DNA of 8,815 nucleotides. Origin: Gammaproteobacteria bacterium (lineage in GTDB: Bacteria > Pseudomonadota > Gammaproteobacteria > Pseudomonadales > UBA7434). The DNA lies in contig JAJRPK010000477.1 of the NCBI GenBank assembly GCA_024280785.1, forward strand, positions 1-8,815, given 5' to 3'. A program made the position numbers and the translations under genes. Positions 1 through 5,865 of this stretch are shown one piece after another. A model generated the notes under the pieces. It did no database searches, was not told where the DNA came from, and was given only the letters and a program-made list of their open reading frames with translations. Position 1 is the stretch's first letter. Each line of letters opens with the position of its first letter.

Positions 1-214
1 GCATTTCCATTAAATTGTCGTTGGTGGGTGCGCAGGTAGGCTGAATGATAAAGACGTCTTTACCGCGAACGTTTTCTTTAATCTCAACGTTAATTTCACC
101 ATCACTAAATTTTTTAACATCAGCTTCACCTAGCGGTTGGCTAAGCTCTTTGGCTATTTTAGCGGCCAATTGTGGATTGGCATTGCCAGTAAATAACATT
201 AGGTTTTTTGCCAC
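1..214 (-). CDS. prs: Ribose-phosphate pyrophosphokinase (PRPP synthetase), N-terminal part, cut by the window edge
   Basis: Transfers pyrophosphate from ATP to ribose-5-phosphate to make PRPP, the precursor of purines, pyrimidines, histidine, tryptophan and NAD; cytosolic. The 71 visible codons read MAKNLMLFTGNANPQLA, then FSDGEINVEIKENVRGKDVF, then IIQPTCAPTNDNLMEM, which matches the start of bacterial Prs (about 315 aa) almost residue for residue; the C-terminal three quarters lie outside the window. I chose the GTG at 214-212: a GGGGA stretch (plus 223-227) lies about nine bases upstream, and the family normally has a few residues before the LFTGNA strand. The in-frame ATG at 199-197 (MLFTGNA) is the alternative but has no Shine-Dalgarno sequence. 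A small inverted repeat, GGAT-GGT-ATCC at 215-225, overlaps the ribosome-binding region. The gene follows tRNA-Gln and ispE in the same direction, the usual Pseudomonas-type order. Confidence 0.96.
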   Translation of the reverse strand, partial: MAKNLMLFTGNANPQLAAKIAKELSQPLGEADVKKFSDGEINVEIKENVRGKDVFIIQPTCAPTNDNLMEM

Positions 215-348
215 GGATGGTATCCCCGAACGAATGCTGATGTATCAATGAATAAAAGGAAGGCAGGGTGCTCTCCCTATCCTATTCTATCTTAGCTTGG
301 CCCTGACTTTGGATTGGTCGTAGCTTCGGGTCTCATTCTTCCTCAAAA
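215..348 (-). other. Leader/spacer between tRNA-Gln and prs
   Basis: This 134-bp spacer carries no ORF that resembles a protein. It contains a short run of 5-bp repeats (CTATC, CTATT, CTATC at about 277-291 on the plus strand) and a weak 4-bp hairpin, AGGG-TGCTCT-CCCT, at about 266-279. The hairpin is not followed by a T-run in the direction of transcription, so I do not call a terminator. A TAGAAT box resembling a -10 element is present on the minus strand in the repeat run, but no acceptable -35 partner was found. Whether prs is read through from the tRNA or has its own promoter cannot be decided from the sequence. Confidence 0.5.
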
Positions 349-423
349 TGGCTGGGGCGGAAGGATTCGAACCTTCGAATGCGGAGATCAAAACCCCGTG
401 CCTTGCCGCTTGGCGACGCCCCA
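349..423 (-). tRNA. tRNA-Gln (anticodon UUG)
   Basis: Read on the minus strand, the 75-nt gene folds into a standard cloverleaf. The 7-bp acceptor stem pairs TGGGGCG with CGCCCCA. The D arm contains GCCAAGCGGCAAGGC. The anticodon stem pairs CGGGG with CTCCG (one G-T pair) around the loop TTTTGAT, giving anticodon TTG. The T arm is GAAGG-TTCGAAT-CCTTC. Discriminator G and an encoded CCA (plus 349-351) complete the 3' end. The sequence closely resembles E. coli tRNA-Gln(UUG). It decodes CAA and, by wobble, CAG. Its place between ispE and prs is conserved in Pseudomonas-like genomes. Confidence 0.98.
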
Positions 424-440
424 ATAAAACGGTTTATTGG
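421..440 (-). repeat. 8-bp hairpin overlapping the 5' end of tRNA-Gln
   Basis: CCAATAAA and TTTATTGG pair perfectly around a 4-base loop. Bases 421-423 are the first three bases of the mature tRNA, so in the precursor the tRNA 5' end could pair with its own leader. This is a perfect match seen directly in the sequence; a role in processing is inference. Confidence 0.6.
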
Positions 441-468
441 TACTGCTTGTTCTGTGTCTGCGAGCACT

Positions 469-474
469 ATTGTA
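469..474 (-). promoter_or_regulatory. Possible -10 box for tRNA-Gln
   Basis: TACAAT on the minus strand matches five of six TATAAT positions and lies about 45 bp before the mature tRNA. No good -35 hexamer is found at 16-18 bp spacing. The box sits in the loop of an inverted repeat, AGCACT (463-468) and AGTGCT (479-484). This is a weak call. Confidence 0.25.
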
Positions 475-492
475 GGTAAGTGCTTTTTCTTA

Positions 493-566
493 ATACTTGG
501 CCTAGATGCCCGATCTAAATGCTCGGTCTTGATGTTCGGTCTTGACGTTCGATCTTAAAATTCGAC
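493..566. repeat. Degenerate 13-bp tandem repeats (about 5.7 copies)
   Basis: On the plus strand the successive units are atacttggcctag (493-505), atgcccgatctaa (506-518), atgctcggtcttg (519-531), atgttcggtcttg (532-544), acgttcgatctta (545-557), and a partial aaattcgac (558-566). The third and fourth units differ at one base and the outer ones have decayed. The array ends six bases beyond the ispE stop codon and lies upstream of tRNA-Gln. There are no unique spacers, so it is not CRISPR-like. It probably arose by replication slippage; any function is unknown. Confidence 0.8.
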
Positions 567-572
567 AGCCAG

Positions 573-1511
573 CTAATTCTTTTCGTGCAGAGCCAAATGC
601 TTATACGCTAATGACTTGTTGAGCCCTTTGGCAACAAATCCTGTCAGCGGAGCTGGCATAGCCTTATGCGCATTTCTTGCCTCTCGCTCGCTAGTAAAAC
701 TAGCAAAAATGCAGCTGCCGGTGCCAGTTAATTGGGCGGAACCGTAACGATTTAACCAATTAAAAGCTTTATCTACAGCTGGGTACTCGGCGCGAACAAC
801 GGCTTCGCAATCGTTGTTCAACTTTGGGCTCAATCGTCGCCGTTCGTTGCCAACAGAAGCACCTGAATCTGAAGATGGCTGAGGAGCAAAAACGGCGGCT
901 ATTCTGATTGGTACGCTGTCGCGTGTCAATTGCCTATGAGAAAAAATTACGGCAGTTGACACATTAATTGGCGGTTTAACAATGAGGAACCATGCTGGCG
1001 GTAGTTCGAGTGGGTGTATTCTCTCGCCAATGCCCTCGGCAAAACAGCTGTGCCCACGAACAAATACGGGGACATCGGCTCCTAATTTTAGGCCAATAGC
1101 CGCTAATTCATCGATATTAAGACCCAAATCCCATAACTGGTTGAGTCCCAGCAGGGTGCTGGCAGCATCTGAGCTACCGCCGCCCAGGCCCCCTCCCATG
1201 GGCAATCTTTTGTCGATATTAATGGCCACACCCCTGGGCTGGGTGAGGTGTGCCTGCAGCTGCTTGGCGGCGCGGATAACGATGTTGTCTTCGTCTGCAA
1301 CCCCAAGGGTAGGCTTGATGAGACGAACGGTATTGTTAGCGTCTGGGGTCAGTTCAATGGTGTCGCCATAATCGAGCAGCTGAAATACAGTTTGCAGCTC
1401 ATGATAACCATTGGATCGCCGACCAGTAATATGCAAAAAAAGATTCAGCTTGGCCGGTGCAGAGATAGAAAGCGTCGCGCCAGATGATGAAGATGTCTTT
1501 GAATTTGTCAC
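573..1511 (-). CDS. ispE: 4-diphosphocytidyl-2-C-methyl-D-erythritol kinase
   Basis: A GHMP-family kinase that phosphorylates CDP-ME in the MEP (non-mevalonate) isoprenoid pathway; cytosolic. The N-terminal motif SAPAKLNLFLHITG carries the conserved catalytic Lys (K21, K10 in E. coli). The glycine-rich ATP loop LPMGGGLGGGSSDAA is at about 103-117, LGADVPVFVRG with the catalytic Asp (D146) at 143-153, and the third GHMP motif LTGTGSCIFA at 261-270. The protein is 312 aa against about 283 in E. coli. The extra length is a Ser/Thr-rich N-terminal tail of about 11 residues and a Pro/Ser/Arg-rich loop at about 205-230 just before NNDCE. The GTG start at 1511 is the only workable one: there is no other start codon before the kinase motif. 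It overlaps the lolB stop as GTGA, which implies translational coupling, and no clear Shine-Dalgarno sequence precedes it. It is the last protein gene of the TPR-lolB-ispE operon. Confidence 0.97.
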   Translation of the reverse strand: MTNSKTSSSSGATLSISAPAKLNLFLHITGRRSNGYHELQTVFQLLDYGDTIELTPDANNTVRLIKPTLGVADEDNIVIRAAKQLQAHLTQPRGVAINIDKRLPMGGGLGGGSSDAASTLLGLNQLWDLGLNIDELAAIGLKLGADVPVFVRGHSCFAEGIGERIHPLELPPAWFLIVKPPINVSTAVIFSHRQLTRDSVPIRIAAVFAPQPSSDSGASVGNERRRLSPKLNNDCEAVVRAEYPAVDKAFNWLNRYGSAQLTGTGSCIFASFTSEREARNAHKAMPAPLTGFVAKGLNKSLAYKHLALHEKN

Positions 1512-2188
1512 TGAGGTGGACTGGCAAGCTCTGGAGCGGGAGCCAGCTGCCAGTTTTTAAAAGCGATGATTAATTTAAAATTATCATTACTGACAATCAT
1601 TTTCTTTGGCATTAGATGAGTGTTGACCCATGTTGATTTAGGGTATTGAACGGTCCATCCTTGCTGCTCAAAGCTCGCCAATTGCTCCTCTACGTTAAGA
1701 GTATTGTGAGGAGGTGAATGGATGGGTGAGAATGATGAGTCAGGAGATGCTTGACCCAATACCCAATGGCGCAAGTGTGACAACGGCAAGTGCCAGCCAG
1801 TTTGTTGAAAAAATAATTCCTCAACGCTATCAGCGCTCACGAAGTATTTTTTGCCCCGCGTCAGCGTGACTCTGTTAGCGTCTTTTTCAATGATCATGGT
1901 TCCGAACCCTAGTGGTCCAGCAAACAGAATTGAATAGTTACTTGATACTTGAGACCACTCAAATCGCAAGGTTTGGTTGTTCTTCTTATCGCCGGGGCTG
2001 AGTGGTCGAATGGCAAGTTTGCCCTTGACTTGCCAATGGCTGGGTAAGGAATGTCCGTCATTTAACCGGTTGTCTAACGAGTCTTTTTTCGTTGTGCCAG
2101 CACAGCCGAGGATAATGGCGCAAAGAAATGTTAGTCCGAGTAAATGACGAGCTTCTCGTTGAGCTTTTGCGGAAGGAGTGAATCTCAA
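1508..2188 (-). CDS. lolB: Outer-membrane lipoprotein LolB (lipoprotein insertion)
   Basis: LolB takes lipoproteins from the periplasmic carrier LolA and inserts them into the inner leaflet of the outer membrane; it is itself a lipoprotein. The signal peptide has a basic n-region (residues 8-15), a hydrophobic stretch LLGLTFLCAI and the lipobox ILGC with C29. The next residue is Ala, not Asp, consistent with outer-membrane sorting. Family landmarks are HWQVKGKLAIR (51-61), the protruding loop GPLGFG (91-96), whose Leu93 matches the Leu68 needed for insertion in E. coli, LPLSHLRHWVLGQ (134-146) and QGWTVQY (176-182). The length, 226 aa, is slightly above the usual 200-210, with a short Pro/Ala-rich tail. 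The start is TTG at 2188, overlapping the upstream stop as TTGA. An in-frame TAG lies six bases upstream and no other start precedes the signal peptide, so TTG is forced. Confidence 0.95.
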   Translation of the reverse strand: MRFTPSAKAQREARHLLGLTFLCAIILGCAGTTKKDSLDNRLNDGHSLPSHWQVKGKLAIRPLSPGDKKNNQTLRFEWSQVSSNYSILFAGPLGFGTMIIEKDANRVTLTRGKKYFVSADSVEELFFQQTGWHLPLSHLRHWVLGQASPDSSFSPIHSPPHNTLNVEEQLASFEQQGWTVQYPKSTWVNTHLMPKKMIVSNDNFKLIIAFKNWQLAPAPELASPPQ

Positions 2189-3981
2189 TGACTAATGCCA
2201 AGGCGAGAGGCAATCTTTTTGACTTTTGGGTTCTCCCCTCCATTCTTTTGAATGGTTTTAACCACTTGCTGTGCTTTAGCTTTTTCTCCGTTGGCCCAGT
2301 AAACCTCAATTAAATGAGCGGCTACTTCGTCGTCAGGAAATTTAGCAAACGCGGTTTCTAGATGGGCTATTGCTAATTCTAAATGTCCAAGGCGGTAGTG
2401 TGCCCAGCCCAAGCTATCAGTTATTGCGGCATCACCTGGCTTTAAAGCAATGGCCTGCTCGATAAGGTCTAATGCCTCGTGAAACCGAGAGGAGTGATTG
2501 GTTAGCGTATAACCTAATGCGTTCAGAGCGGTGACATTGTCGGGGTCGCGGGCTAAGACAAACAATAAATCGGATTCAACTAATTCAAAGTTGTCTAATT
2601 TTTCGCTAATAAATGAACGTTCGATGCGAAGCATTAATTGTTCTGGAAATTGCTCTATTGCAGCGCTAAGAACAGCAAGAGATTCAGTCACATGGTCGTT
2701 AGTTGAAAGTAATTGTGCTTCTAGCATCCAAAAATTAGGAGCTTGCAGCGGGTATTTCTCACGTAGATCAGCCAGATGTTTTCGAGCATCTAACAGATTT
2801 CCTTTTTTGTTTAAAATAGTAACTAGCTGTTGCGTGGCAGGTATAAAAAACTTACCTGTATTGACGGACTTATAATGAGAGATTGCCAGGTCCAGGTTAT
2901 CCTGCTTTTCTGCTATCCCTCCAAGGTAGTAATGGCTAATCGAAGTCCTTTGGCCAAGCTTAATAAGCTTCTGTAAGTTGCCAATCGCGGCATCGTAATG
3001 GCTGTTTTCGATTGCTACTAAAGCATGAGAAAATAATAACTCGGTATTGTTGGGCGCGCTTTTAAGTAGTGTAAAAAATTCTTTTTCTGCCAAAGGTAGG
3101 TCGGTGAGAGTTAATAGTCGTGCGTATTGAAGGCGGAGTTGTTTGTCATCGGGGTGCTTTTTAAGTGCTTTCTTAATGGTTTTAGTGGCTTGTTCTGAGC
3201 GACCAAGTTGACTGAGTAATTTTGAGGTTAACAGTGCGGTTTGAATAGGGTTGGAGTTTGAACCTTTTAATTTACGCAGAGTATTTAAAGCATCGTCTTC
3301 TCTATTGTCTTTTTGGAGTAACACGGCGTAAGTGAATATGAGGTCTACATCTTTACTATGTTGTTCTCGCAGGGATTCAAGCCGGCGAATCACCTCTTTT
3401 AATTCGTCATTTTTCTCTTCGTATCGAGCTTTTTGCAATAAGTAAAAGCGCGGAGATTGTTCGTATTTTAACTGTGCCTCAAGTACGTCGAGGGCTTTGA
3501 GCGGCTTGCCAGATTGGGCGAGCAGTTCGGCATATATGCTGGCAGCTTTTTCATCATCGGATTCTAGCTCATACCAAATCTTCGCATTTGCCAGTGCTGC
3601 TGTTGGGTTTTTTCCATAGAGTGCCAGTCGTGTAGCATGCGAGGCAACCTGAGGGTCGCGAGTCGCATCAGCTTCTGCAGAATACTTTTCTATCGCTAGC
3701 GAAATGTTGCCGTTTTGCGCGGCAAACTCTCCTAGCAGTAAGTTATACAAGCTCTGCTTAGAAAAAGGTCTGCTAGGTTTTTCAGATTTAACGGATGATG
3801 GATTCGTCGATTCAGAGGGTTGTTTAATTTCGGAGAGGCCAGTGGTCGTATTTTGAGGCGATACATTGTCTGGATCGTTATTTTCTGAACCGGTAAACGA
3901 ATTCACCATAGAGCAGCCGCTGACCAACAGATAAATTATTGCGGCAAAAAATTTAATGCAATTTTTTGTTGGTGAATTCAC
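2185..3981 (-). CDS. TPR-repeat outer-membrane lipoprotein upstream of lolB
   Basis: A lipoprotein made largely of tetratricopeptide repeats, equivalent in position and architecture to the TPR protein encoded before lolB in Pseudomonas; its molecular role is not known to me. From the GTG at 3981 it is 598 aa and begins with a textbook lipoprotein signal: MNSPTKNCIKFF, hydrophobic AAIIYLLVSG, then Cys23 followed by Ser. A Ser/Asn/Thr-rich linker follows (about 25-70). A helical TPR array fills the rest. The clearest repeats are at about 482-575, with NALGYTL, EALDLIEQAIALKPGD, DSLGWAHYRLG and AIAHLETAFAKFPDD. The frame stays open upstream to an ATG at 4044 (619 aa) and a TTG at 4083 (632 aa). 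These would add an unconserved n-region, and no candidate has a Shine-Dalgarno sequence, so the start is uncertain. It is the first gene of the operon; its stop overlaps the lolB start. Confidence 0.88.
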   Translation of the reverse strand: MNSPTKNCIKFFAAIIYLLVSGCSMVNSFTGSENNDPDNVSPQNTTTGLSEIKQPSESTNPSSVKSEKPSRPFSKQSLYNLLLGEFAAQNGNISLAIEKYSAEADATRDPQVASHATRLALYGKNPTAALANAKIWYELESDDEKAASIYAELLAQSGKPLKALDVLEAQLKYEQSPRFYLLQKARYEEKNDELKEVIRRLESLREQHSKDVDLIFTYAVLLQKDNREDDALNTLRKLKGSNSNPIQTALLTSKLLSQLGRSEQATKTIKKALKKHPDDKQLRLQYARLLTLTDLPLAEKEFFTLLKSAPNNTELLFSHALVAIENSHYDAAIGNLQKLIKLGQRTSISHYYLGGIAEKQDNLDLAISHYKSVNTGKFFIPATQQLVTILNKKGNLLDARKHLADLREKYPLQAPNFWMLEAQLLSTNDHVTESLAVLSAAIEQFPEQLMLRIERSFISEKLDNFELVESDLLFVLARDPDNVTALNALGYTLTNHSSRFHEALDLIEQAIALKPGDAAITDSLGWAHYRLGHLELAIAHLETAFAKFPDDEVAAHLIEVYWANGEKAKAQQVVKTIQKNGGENPKVKKIASRLGISH

Positions 3982-3985
3982 CAAC
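3968..3985. promoter_or_regulatory. Perfect 18-bp palindrome at the likely start of the TPR lipoprotein gene
   Basis: GTTGGTGAATTCACCAAC is identical to its own reverse complement over all 18 bases. In the minus-strand transcript it can fold as a 7-bp stem with loop AAUU, and the candidate GTG start (3981-3979) lies inside the stem. A 10-bp half, GAATTCACCA, recurs at 3899-3908, 75 bp away. The A-run follows the hairpin in the transcript, so this is not a terminator. It may be an operator for a dimeric regulator or a translational hairpin; neither is shown. Confidence 0.5.
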
Positions 3986-4083
3986 GAAGCATGGTGCGTG
4001 CGGGGGCAAGCGGGTATAGCGCCGCTCGTCGATTTGTACGGCATAGTGTTATCTAGTGACAAGTTAGGGGTATCTCTGGTCAA

Positions 4084-4419
4084 GTATTTATCATCATTGG
4101 AAGTGGGTAAGCACTGTTAAGCACTATGCAAGCATTATTAAACTGTAGAGCTTAATCATGGCATAGATTGGGCGATAATCCCACTGGCATGCCGGTACGG
4201 TACGCTGCAAAAGACTGGGATTTGGACCTATGGCGTCGATATGAGCCCAAGTTGAGTCAAACGACATGTTTGGGTGAGGCTTCAGAAAGAGTATTGTTGG
4301 TGATTGTGACATCTACTTTGGCGTCATAAATTGTTAAACTACCGTACTAGACGGATTATTTTCATTGTTTCCCCTATGCTAAACGGGTGAGGGAAACCTT
4401 TTGTACCACTGAGCGATTT
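4084..4419. other. Intergenic region between the divergent TPR-lolB-ispE and hemA operons
   Basis: No convincing gene lies here; a 62-codon minus-strand frame at 4124-4312 has no recognisable features. The left part contains phased direct repeats TAAGCACTGT (4108), TAAGCACTAT (4118) and CAAGCATTAT (4129). On the minus strand TTAACA (plus 4115-4120) followed after 19 bp by GATGAT (plus 4090-4095) is a weak promoter candidate for the TPR operon. If it were used, the TTG at 4083 would be too close to the transcript start, favouring the later starts. The right part carries the hemA promoter candidate. A 9-bp palindrome TTGAGTCAA is present near 4253-4261 without obvious meaning. I saw no riboswitch-like fold. 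Confidence 0.5.
4331..4359 (+). promoter_or_regulatory. Candidate sigma70 promoter for hemA-prfA-prmC
   Basis: TTGTTA (4331-4336) and GATTAT (4354-4359) each match four of six consensus bases and are separated by the optimal 17 bp. The predicted transcript would start about 54 bases before the hemA ATG. A small inverted repeat, CCGT-ACTAG-ACGG (4342-4354), lies in the spacer and touches the -10. This is read by eye without scoring. Confidence 0.35.
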
Positions 4420-5865
4420 ATGCAGTTATTGGCCATCGGAGTGAATCATTCGACAGCTGCCGTTGAATTGCGCGAGCAGCTTGCGTTTCCGCCTGAATCA
4501 CTTGTCGATGCGCTAAATAGCTTGTTGGCTTGGTTAGCATCTGACGCGGAAATCCTCTCCTGTGAGATGAGCGTGAAGGGCAACGTTAAAATGCCGTCTT
4601 CCCCATTATCGTCGATATTGCCTGCCAGCATGGAAGCTTTGGATGCTCCGCTAGTAGGCCGCGAGTCCGAAGCGATCATCCTTTCCACTTGTAATCGTAC
4701 TGAACTGATCGTGAGCTGCGGTGTTGGTGAAGGCCCTATTCTGAGCTGGTTGTCGGCCTTTAGCGGCTTATCATTGGATCAGTTCGCCGATCACGTTTAT
4801 ATTTACCGCGATCGTGATGCCGTCAGACATTTGATTCGAGTTGCCAGTGGTTTGGACTCGATGGTTTTGGGTGAGCCACAAATATTTGGCCAGATGAAAT
4901 CGGCCTACGCGGTTTCTCAGGAGGCAAATGCCATAGGGGCAGAGTTAGAGCCAACGTTACAGCATATCTTTTCGACGGCTAAAAAAGTTAGAAACGACAC
5001 GGCTATTGGGAAAAATCCAGTTTCTATTGCATATTCTGCGGTGGCAATGTCGCAGCGCATATTTGCCGATTTGTCATCGGTATCGGCATTGTTAATTGGC
5101 GCTGGCGATACGATTGAGCTGGTTGCTCGCCACTTGGTCAATGCTGGAGTCAAAAATATTGTCATCGCCAACAGAACGCTAGAACATGCCCATGACTTGG
5201 CGCGCCAAATGGGGGCTAAGGCCATCCTGTTAGCTGAAGTGCCCGAGCACTTGGCGGCATTTGATATCGTGATTAGCTCTACGGCAAGTCAGTTGCCGGT
5301 GTTGGGCAAAGGCGCGGTAGAACAAGCGCTAAAGTCACGTAAGCGGCGGCCCATGTTTATGGTTGATATTGCTGTACCGCGAGACGTTGAGCCGCAAGTG
5401 GCGGAACTACCCGACGTATACTTATATACGGTCGATGATTTGCGCGACATTATTGATGAGAACGTTAAATTAAGAGAGGCGGAGGTCGATAAGGCCAGTG
5501 AAATTATCGAAGCGGGCATTAATGATTTTATCCGCTCACAAGGTTCTCGTGGAGTAGCTAATTTAGTGGTGTCTTATCGAGCGGCTACAGAGATGTTGCG
5601 CGATAAAGAATTAGAGAAAGCTCAACAATTACTACGCAGCGGCAAGCCAGCTGATCAGGTGCTAGAAAGTTTGGCGCGAGCGTTGACTCGAAAAATTATG
5701 CATCAGCCCAGTGTTGAAATGAGAAATGCGGGGGCGCAACAAAATACCGCACTGCTTAACGCTGCCAAAGTTTTGCTGGGCTTAACTGATGAGACAAAAC
5801 TTGAGTCAGAGAGTGACCAAGCGCCTGATAGTGACCTAGAGAATATTAGAGATATTAGTCAATGA
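4420..5865 (+). CDS. hemA: Glutamyl-tRNA reductase with a 41-residue insertion before the catalytic cysteine
   Basis: Reduces glutamyl-tRNA(Glu) with NADPH to glutamate-1-semialdehyde, the committed step of C5-pathway tetrapyrrole (heme) synthesis. The ATG at 4420 gives MQLLAIGVNHSTAAVELREQ, aligning directly with the E. coli start; the GTG at 4387 would add 11 unneeded residues. The catalytic motif STCNRTEL is present with nucleophile Cys91. In E. coli it is Cys50, with the preceding ALxSLLA helix at the same place (31-37), so 41 residues are inserted between them. Next come RVASGLDSMVLGEPQIFGQMK (140-160, substrate and tRNA region), the NADPH-binding GAGDTIELVARH (227-238), NRT (251-253), ISSTAS (285-290), VDIAVPRDVEP (315-325) and the C-terminal dimerisation helices. 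The total is 481 aa against 418 in E. coli, including an acidic tail after about 455. First gene of its operon; its stop overlaps prfA as ATGA. Confidence 0.97.
   Translation: MQLLAIGVNHSTAAVELREQLAFPPESLVDALNSLLAWLASDAEILSCEMSVKGNVKMPSSPLSSILPASMEALDAPLVGRESEAIILSTCNRTELIVSCGVGEGPILSWLSAFSGLSLDQFADHVYIYRDRDAVRHLIRVASGLDSMVLGEPQIFGQMKSAYAVSQEANAIGAELEPTLQHIFSTAKKVRNDTAIGKNPVSIAYSAVAMSQRIFADLSSVSALLIGAGDTIELVARHLVNAGVKNIVIANRTLEHAHDLARQMGAKAILLAEVPEHLAAFDIVISSTASQLPVLGKGAVEQALKSRKRRPMFMVDIAVPRDVEPQVAELPDVYLYTVDDLRDIIDENVKLREAEVDKASEIIEAGINDFIRSQGSRGVANLVVSYRAATEMLRDKELEKAQQLLRSGKPADQVLESLARALTRKIMHQPSVEMRNAGAQQNTALLNAAKVLLGLTDETKLESESDQAPDSDLENIRDISQ

Noticed and set aside
266..279. AGGG/CCCT hairpin before prs as terminator or attenuator
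   Set aside because: The stem is only 4 bp and no T-run follows in the direction of transcription.
463..488. Hairpin AGCACT/AGTGCT followed by a short T-run on the plus strand, like a terminator
   Set aside because: No plus-strand gene lies upstream that it could end; the stem is only 6 bp with a 10-base loop.
493..566. CRISPR-like array
   Set aside because: The 13-bp units are directly adjacent, with no spacers, and no cas gene is present.
4124..4312. 62-codon open frame on the minus strand in the hemA intergenic region
   Set aside because: No recognisable motif, no Shine-Dalgarno sequence, and it overlaps the phased repeats upstream of the TPR operon; likely chance.
4387..4419. Upstream GTG start for hemA adding 11 residues
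   Set aside because: The ATG at 4420 matches the family N-terminus exactly and the extra residues have no counterpart.
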